Assembly (NCBI RefSeq): GCF_003385235.1
Contig: NZ_PQIA01000111.1
Span: 1-32,194 of the forward strand
From: Amycolatopsis circi
Lineage (GTDB): Bacteria > Actinomycetota > Actinomycetes > Mycobacteriales > Pseudonocardiaceae
Direction: 5' to 3'
Length of the DNA stretch: 32,194 bases
This document shows, piece after piece, positions 27,833 through 32,194 of this stretch (positions are counted from its first letter, which is position 1; the number at the start of each line of letters is the position of its first letter). Made by a program: the position numbers and the translations under genes. The notes beneath the pieces were generated by a model. That model was not told the DNA's origin, made no database searches, and worked only from the letters and a program-made list of their open reading frames with translations.

Positions 27833-29137
27833 ATGTGTTCTGCGTGCGGGGTGCCGGCGCACCAACCCGAAGCCGAGGTTGCCCCCGCAGCCCCGCGCAA
27901 GTTCGCGGCGCTTTACAACAAGGACTGCCGTCCGTACCTGATCGGCACCGGCCTCGCGATGATGGCCGACAACATCGAGCACGTCATCACCTACTGGGTG
28001 CTGTGGGAGAAGTTCCAGTCGCCCGCGCTGACCGGGTTCGAGGTGATCAGCCACTGGGTGCCGTTCCTGCTGTTCTCGGTGTACTTCGGCGGGCTGGCCG
28101 ACCGGCACGACTGCCGCCGGATCATCCAGGCCGCGCAGGTGCTGTTCATGGCGGTGTCCGCGGCGTGGGGCGTGCTGATCCTCACCAACACTCTCGAGGT
28201 GTGGAGTGCCTGCGTGCTGCTGATTTTGCACGGCTGCGCGGGCGCGATCTGGGGGCCGGGCGAGCAGCTGATGCTGCACGATTTCGTCGGTCCGGCCGAA
28301 TTGCCGAGCGCGGTCCGGCTCAACGCCACCTTCCGCAGCCTCGGCATTCTCTTCGGCCCGGTCGTCGGTTCGGCGCTGCTGCTCGGACTCGGGCCGGTGG
28401 CGGGGATTTTCGTGAACGTCGCGTTCTACCTGCCGCTGACCGTGTTCCTGTTCCGCACGAAGTTCACCGGGCATACGCGAGACGGCGGAATCATCCGTCG
28501 GCCTCGGGTCGGACTGATGGATTCGGTCCGGATCCTGAAGGAAATCAGCGGGAACCCGACGATGGTCGGGATGATCATCCTCGCCGGGCTCGGCGCGTTC
28601 TTCGTCGGCGCTTCGATGCAGAGTTCGATGCCGATCTTCGCGCAGGACCTCGGCGCGGGCAGCGCCGGAACCGCGTACGGCGTGCTGTTGTTCGCCAACG
28701 GCGCGGGCGGTGTGATCGGCGGGATCCTGCTGGAGGCGACCGGAAAGATCAAACCGAACGTGCCCGCGGCGGTGATCAGCACGGCGGTCTACGGGATCTC
28801 GAGCCTGTTCTTCGCGTTGACCGCCAGCTACCCGATCGCGGTGGTGCTGCTGGTGATCGGCGGCGTGGCGAACCTGGCGTCGATGTCGATCGGCCAGACC
28901 GTCGTGCAGTTGCTGGCGAAACCGGAGGAACGCGGCCGGGTGATCGGCGTGTACAGCGTGTCCGCGAACGGTCTTCGCGCGGGCAGCGGATTCACCGTGG
29001 GGCTGCTGGGTTCCGCGGTCGGGGTGCACTGGTCACTGGGGCTCAGCGCGGCCGCGCTCACCGTCGGCACCGGGATCGCCGGTTGGTATTCGCTGGGCAG
29101 CCGCCGGGCTCGGCAGCTGCACCAGGTCACCGACTGA
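27833..29137 (+). CDS. MFS transporter (EntS/MFS_3-like exporter)
   Basis: A 434-residue major facilitator with 12 predicted helices. The N terminus (CSACGVPAHQPEAEV) is cytoplasmic and has a Cys-x-x-Cys. FGGLADRHDCRR between helices 2 and 3 is the MFS motif A. NATFRSLGILFGPVVGSALLLG and VVQLLAKPEERGRVIGVYSV are typical of the MFS_3/EntS branch, many of which export siderophores or drugs. ATG 27833 follows AGGGGG. TAGCGT at 27794-27799 is a probable -10, and a TetR-type palindrome overlaps the promoter region, so expression is probably repressed by the divergent TetR protein. The last 11 bp overlap the convergent small ORF. Confidence 0.9.
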   Translation: MCSACGVPAHQPEAEVAPAAPRKFAALYNKDCRPYLIGTGLAMMADNIEHVITYWVLWEKFQSPALTGFEVISHWVPFLLFSVYFGGLADRHDCRRIIQAAQVLFMAVSAAWGVLILTNTLEVWSACVLLILHGCAGAIWGPGEQLMLHDFVGPAELPSAVRLNATFRSLGILFGPVVGSALLLGLGPVAGIFVNVAFYLPLTVFLFRTKFTGHTRDGGIIRRPRVGLMDSVRILKEISGNPTMVGMIILAGLGAFFVGASMQSSMPIFAQDLGAGSAGTAYGVLLFANGAGGVIGGILLEATGKIKPNVPAAVISTAVYGISSLFFALTASYPIAVVLLVIGGVANLASMSIGQTVVQLLAKPEERGRVIGVYSVSANGLRAGSGFTVGLLGSAVGVHWSLGLSAAALTVGTGIAGWYSLGSRRARQLHQVTD

Positions 29138-29423
29138 TCCGGTCCCGGAGACGGACTGCCTCGTCCGCGGCCATTCCGGCGCGGACGAGGTAGTCGCGGA
29201 CGTCGAAGCCTTCGAGGGTGGCCAGGACGGCTTCGCGGATGGTCGTTTGGCGGCGGGCCAAGGCTGCTTCGAGCAGGGCGGTTTGGTCCTCGACGCCTAG
29301 CGCCCGGTACAGCGGCAGGTCGGCTTCGGTCAGCGCTCGTAGCACGTTCGAGCAGCGTTCTGCTTTGCGGTCAAGGAAAACGCGGTTGAGCCGATCTCGG
29401 CCCGGGTTACCCGCCGACGACAA
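29127..29423 (-). CDS. Hypothetical helical protein, possibly 5'-truncated
   Basis: A 98-residue frame with actinobacterial codon use. The protein looks alpha-helical: RKAERCSNVLRALTEADLPLY, then LGVEDQTALLEAALARRQTTI and a C-terminal DVRDYLVRAGMAADEAVRLRD. No family is recognised. The only start is a TTG at 29423 with no clear ribosome-binding site, and upstream sequence breaks into stops. It may therefore be the C-terminal remnant of a longer gene. It overlaps the MFS gene end by 11 bp. Confidence 0.42.
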   Translation of the reverse strand: MSSAGNPGRDRLNRVFLDRKAERCSNVLRALTEADLPLYRALGVEDQTALLEAALARRQTTIREAVLATLEGFDVRDYLVRAGMAADEAVRLRDRISR

Positions 29424-29560
29424 CCCGCCCGTCTTTGCGGCCGCGAAAGGGCCGTCGAACAGGCGATCCCCGGTTTTTGTCGGTGGTCCTCGTTACGCTC
29501 TCCCCATCTCGCAGCACCCGTCACTGTCAGCCACGAGCTGCTCACCAGCGCAGATCACAC

Positions 29561-29590
29561 TGGACCGCAGCTTGCTCCACACCGTATAGT
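29561..29590 (+). promoter_or_regulatory. Probable promoter of the padR-DHA2 operon
   Basis: TGGACC (29561-29566) and TATAGT (29585-29590) are separated by 18 bases, a good vegetative-type promoter for this GC content. The leader of about 50 bases is unusually AT-rich (AATAACCCACTTTAGG) and is the likely place for PadR autoregulation. Confidence 0.5.
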
Positions 29591-29647
29591 CCACATGGAA
29601 TAACCCACTTTAGGTCACTCAATTGGATCTCCTGGAGGAACACCGTC

Positions 29648-30256
29648 ATGGTCGCGGCCAAGCTCACGGCGCTGAGCGTCGCCGTGCTCGAGCTGCTGCA
29701 CGAGCGGCCGATGCATCCGTACGAAATGGCTCAGCTCATGCGGGAACGGCACGTCGAAGCCCGCGTGAAGCTCAAGGCCGGCTCGCTCTACCACACGGTG
29801 GATCGGTTGCAGCGTAACGGTTTCATCGACGCCGTCGAAACCCAGCGAGACGGCAGGCGGCCCGAGCGCACGGTGTACGCCATGACGGCCGCGGGCAAGG
29901 ACGCCTTCCAGGAACGAGCCCGGCAAATGCTGGGCGACGTGGTGCCGGACTACAGCGACGTACTCAGCGGGCTCGCCGTGATCGACGATCTGGGGCGCGA
30001 CGTGGCGCTGCTCGAACTGGAGCACCGCATCACCCGGCTGCGCGCGGCCGTGGCCTCCGACGAGGTGCTCATCGACCGGCTGGAATCCGACGGCACCCCC
30101 GACATTTATTGGCTCGACTTCCGCTACAGCGCGGCGCAGCGGAAGTTCGAACTCGCGTGGATCGAGCAGCTGTTCGCGGACCTCGACAGCGGCCGGATCC
30201 CTTTCCAGGACAAGAAACTCAAGCTCAAGGAAGACCATGAACGCAAGACCGATTAA
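29648..30256 (+). CDS. PadR-family transcriptional regulator
   Basis: A 202-residue regulator. The winged helix lies at residues 5-85 (LTALSVAVLELLHERPMHPYEMAQLM...LKAGSLYHTVDRLQRNGFI...RPERTVYAMTAAG) and a C-terminal dimerisation coil of the Vir_act_alpha_C type at about 100-190. PadR proteins repress efflux pumps until a toxic ligand binds. ATG 29648 has GGAGG 9 bases upstream. The 3' end overlaps the start of the DHA2 exporter gene by 20 bp, so the two are one operon with coupled translation, and the protein probably controls its own exporter. Confidence 0.93.
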   Translation: MVAAKLTALSVAVLELLHERPMHPYEMAQLMRERHVEARVKLKAGSLYHTVDRLQRNGFIDAVETQRDGRRPERTVYAMTAAGKDAFQERARQMLGDVVPDYSDVLSGLAVIDDLGRDVALLELEHRITRLRAAVASDEVLIDRLESDGTPDIYWLDFRYSAAQRKFELAWIEQLFADLDSGRIPFQDKKLKLKEDHERKTD

Positions 30257-31856
30257 CCCGTGGGCGGCGCTCAGCGCGCTCTGCATCGGGTTCTTCATGA
30301 TCCTGCTGGACACCACCATCGTGTCCATCGCGGTGCCCGCCATGCTGCAGCACCTCGGCGCCGGGCTGAACTCGGTGGTGTGGGTGATCAGCGTCTACCT
30401 GCTGACCTACGCCGTGCCGATGCTGTTCACCAGCCGTCTCGGCGACCGCTTCGGCCCGAAGCGCGTGTTCGTCGCCGGGCTCGTCGTGTTCACCGCGTCG
30501 TCGCTGTGGTGCGGCCTGTCCGGCAACGTCGAGATGCTGATCGCCGCCCGTGCCGTGCAAGGCCTTGGCGCGGCGCTGATGACGCCGCAGACGCTGGCGT
30601 TCATCAGCCACCTGTTCCCGCCCGCGAAGCGCGGTGCGGCGATGGGCGCGTGGGGCGGCGTGGCCGGCCTGGCCACGATCACCGGCCCACTGCTCGGCGG
30701 GGTGCTCGTGCAGCACCTCGGCTGGGAGTGGATTTTCTACGTGAACGTGCCGATCGGCGTCGTCGCCATCGCGCTCACGCTGTGGCTGGTGCCGGACTGG
30801 CAGCCGAAGCATTCGCACTCGTTCGACCTGCTCGGCATCCTGCTGTCTGCGGCCGGACTGTTCTGCATCGTGTTCGGTGTCCAAAATGGACAGCAGTACG
30901 ACTGGGGCACGGTGTTCGGCGGCATCACGGTGTTCGAAATCATCGGTGCCGGAGTGGTGCTGCTGATCGCCTTCGTGCTGTGGCAGCACTACAACCGCCG
31001 CGAACCGCTGGTGCCGCTGGCAGTGTTCGCGAACCGCAACTTCTCCGCGGGCACGCTCACCGCGACCACGGTCGGCTTCACGATGACCGGCATGTTCCTG
31101 CCGCTGATCATCTACATCCAGACGGTGCTCGGCCTGTCCCCCACCATGGCCGGTCTGCTCACCGCCCCGATGTCGCTGCTGTCCGGCGTGATCGCTCCGT
31201 TCGTGGGCCGCGCCTCAGACCGGATCAACGGCAAGTACCTGGTCATGGGCGGCCTCGCCCTGCTGGCCGCCGGCGTGGGCATCATCGCGCTGCAAGCCCG
31301 TCCGGACACCAGCCCGTGGGCGCTGATCCCTGCCCTTCTGGTGTGCGGCCTAGGCGTCGGCTGCATCTTCTCCCCCATGAGCAACCTGACAATGGCGTCG
31401 GTCGAACCGCGACTCACCGGTACCGCTTCAGGCATCTTCAACACCGCCCGCCAGGTAGGCGGCGTCCTGGGCAGCGCCGCGATCGGTGTGCTCCTGCAGG
31501 CACGGATCAGCGCCTCGATCACCAGCGAGGCCGCGACCGCGGCCGCGCAACTGCCGGAGCAGTACCGCGTGCCGTTCACCGAAGGAATCGCCCACGCCGC
31601 CGCGTCCACCGGCGAGTTCGGCTCCTCCGGCGGCCCGGCCCCGATGCCCGGAATCCCCGCGGACATCGCCGCCCAAGCAGGCCGTCTCGCGAGTGAGGTA
31701 GTCCACAATGGACTCACCGACGCCGCCCGCGCGACGCTGATCCTGCCGGTCGTGGTGCTGGTACTGGGAGTCGTGTCAGCAGCGGCCCTGCGCCGAGTAT
31801 CGCCCCGGCCGCACACCCCGGCACCGACCGCCCCGACCCCGGAACCAGCCCGATGA
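30237..31856 (+). CDS. DHA2-family (14-TM) MFS drug exporter, EmrB/QacA type
   Basis: A 539-residue drug:H+ antiporter with 14 predicted helices. Helix 1 contains FMILLDTTIVSIAVPAM, with the DTTIV signature (motif D1) of the DHA2 group. Motif A is SRLGDRFGPKRVF, the motif B Arg is in IAARAVQGLGAALM, and motif C is GGVAGLATITGPLLGG. A long extracytoplasmic loop before helix 14 is Gly/Pro-rich. ATG 30237 lies within the end of the padR gene and has AAGGAAG just upstream. Cotranscription with padR predicts substrate-induced efflux of a lipophilic compound. A strong hairpin 17 bp past the stop ends the operon. Confidence 0.94.
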   Translation: MNARPINPWAALSALCIGFFMILLDTTIVSIAVPAMLQHLGAGLNSVVWVISVYLLTYAVPMLFTSRLGDRFGPKRVFVAGLVVFTASSLWCGLSGNVEMLIAARAVQGLGAALMTPQTLAFISHLFPPAKRGAAMGAWGGVAGLATITGPLLGGVLVQHLGWEWIFYVNVPIGVVAIALTLWLVPDWQPKHSHSFDLLGILLSAAGLFCIVFGVQNGQQYDWGTVFGGITVFEIIGAGVVLLIAFVLWQHYNRREPLVPLAVFANRNFSAGTLTATTVGFTMTGMFLPLIIYIQTVLGLSPTMAGLLTAPMSLLSGVIAPFVGRASDRINGKYLVMGGLALLAAGVGIIALQARPDTSPWALIPALLVCGLGVGCIFSPMSNLTMASVEPRLTGTASGIFNTARQVGGVLGSAAIGVLLQARISASITSEAATAAAQLPEQYRVPFTEGIAHAAASTGEFGSSGGPAPMPGIPADIAAQAGRLASEVVHNGLTDAARATLILPVVVLVLGVVSAAALRRVSPRPHTPAPTAPTPEPAR

Positions 31857-31873
31857 CCGGCTGACCCCCGACG

Positions 31874-31901
31874 GCCCCGGCTGGACAGACCCAGCCGGGG
31901 C
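31874..31901 (+). terminator. Terminator of the padR-DHA2 operon
   Basis: GCCCCGGCTGG (31874-31884) pairs perfectly with CCAGCCGGGGC (31891-31901) around ACAGAC. An 11-bp GC stem, no U-tract. Confidence 0.8.
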
Positions 31902-32194
31902 AGGGCAGGCAAGCCACGGCGACAGCCCGCTCCCAGCCCAGAGTGAGCAGAACGGCAGGGCTCGAACTCGCCAGCATCACTGCTGCGACGTTTCGGATGC
32001 GGCGCAACGCAATCCATCCGCGCGGCGATCTCCAGCTCTGCGCCAGCAAGCTTTCCCGATGCCCAGCAACATCGAGCCCGCCCAGGCACACTCTCCGCCC
32101 AATGCCAATTCGACAACCCTGGCGAGCGACCCCGTGCTCCAAGCGGGGCCCGGCGCAGTGCCTCCGCGCTCGCTTCCTGGCTCCAGCCAGGCAC
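31902..32194. other. Non-coding tail of the window
   Basis: No gene with a plausible start, ribosome-binding site or recognisable product is seen. A long open frame crosses this stretch on the minus strand, but it runs straight through the terminator and antisense to the exporter, and its translation is unlike a folded protein. The DNA may belong to a repeat or to a promoter region of a gene beyond the edge. Confidence 0.5.

Noticed and set aside
9698..31856. A biosynthetic gene cluster controlled by the BTAD regulator
   Set aside because: No PKS, NRPS, terpene or other synthase genes are present; the neighbours are unrelated single genes.
31941..31985. tRNA-like T-arm (GAGTTCGAGCCC on the minus strand)
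   Set aside because: The stem around the loop does not pair and no acceptor or anticodon arms can be placed.
31112..32194. A minus-strand frame antisense to the DHA2 exporter
   Set aside because: It passes through the operon terminator and mirrors transmembrane codons; no ribosome-binding site.

Overview
The sequence is about 70% GC. It has GTG and ATG starts, many leaderless-looking promoters, a class I BirA, an AccD5/AccE acyl-CoA carboxylase pair, an AfsR-like BTAD/AAA regulator and TNT-type proteins. All of this points to a filamentous or mycolate-type actinobacterium of the Pseudonocardiales, most like Amycolatopsis. That assignment is inference from gene content, not from a marker gene.

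Layout. 1-2.9 kb: the 3' end of a Pro/Ala-rich surface protein, two tandem GtrA membrane proteins and a decayed HAD hydrolase. 2.8-5.6 kb: an OmpR-type two-component pair divergent from a HisN-like phosphatase that ends in a long palindromic terminator. 5.65-6.8 kb: a TNT-domain (NAD glycohydrolase fold) protein with a small presumed immunity gene, separated by a 77-bp partial duplication. 7.2-9.6 kb: HMG-CoA lyase, a PH-domain membrane protein and biotin-protein ligase (BirA). 9.7-11.4 kb: an NlpC/P60 cell-wall hydrolase and a lipoprotein. 11.4-15.2 kb: a large BTAD/AAA regulator divergent from an alpha/beta hydrolase, with an 11-bp-period direct repeat between them. 15.4-17.2 kb: a secreted phosphoesterase and a membrane-tethered HTH/NBR1-Ig protein. 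17.3-19.9 kb: a DJ-1/AraC regulator divergent from a flavodoxin-fold reductase, then a double SRPBCC protein. 19.96-21.39 kb: an IS701-family element with a frameshifted transposase, inserted in the apex of a terminator hairpin. 21.4-24.8 kb: a GNAT, a decayed WD40-like gene, accD5 and accE. 24.8-26.7 kb: a D-amino-acid module (5'-truncated YheO/DauR-like regulator, RidA, fold-III PLP enzyme). 26.7-31.9 kb: a small membrane protein, TetR divergent from an MFS exporter, an unknown small ORF, and a PadR-DHA2 exporter operon ending in a strong hairpin.

How it fits together. GtrA, PH protein, BirA, AccD5 and AccE recall the mycobacterial Rv3277-Rv3281 neighbourhood. BirA would biotinylate the alpha subunit that works with AccD5/AccE. 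Here the divergent birA and accD5 genes are about 13 kb apart, and the DNA between them is accessory: regulators, hydrolases, pseudogenes and an IS. Two exporters each sit next to a matching local repressor (TetR, PadR).

The most unusual signals are four. First, the staggered toxin-tail/immunity-start duplication in the TNT locus. Second, a dispersed perfect-stem terminator family whose arms can supply the TCG-TGA end of genes and whose apex carries a YTAR target used by the IS. Third, a transposase stop codon supplied by the target duplication. Fourth, repeated use of TAnnnT-N6/7-start leaderless promoters, which fixes many gene starts.
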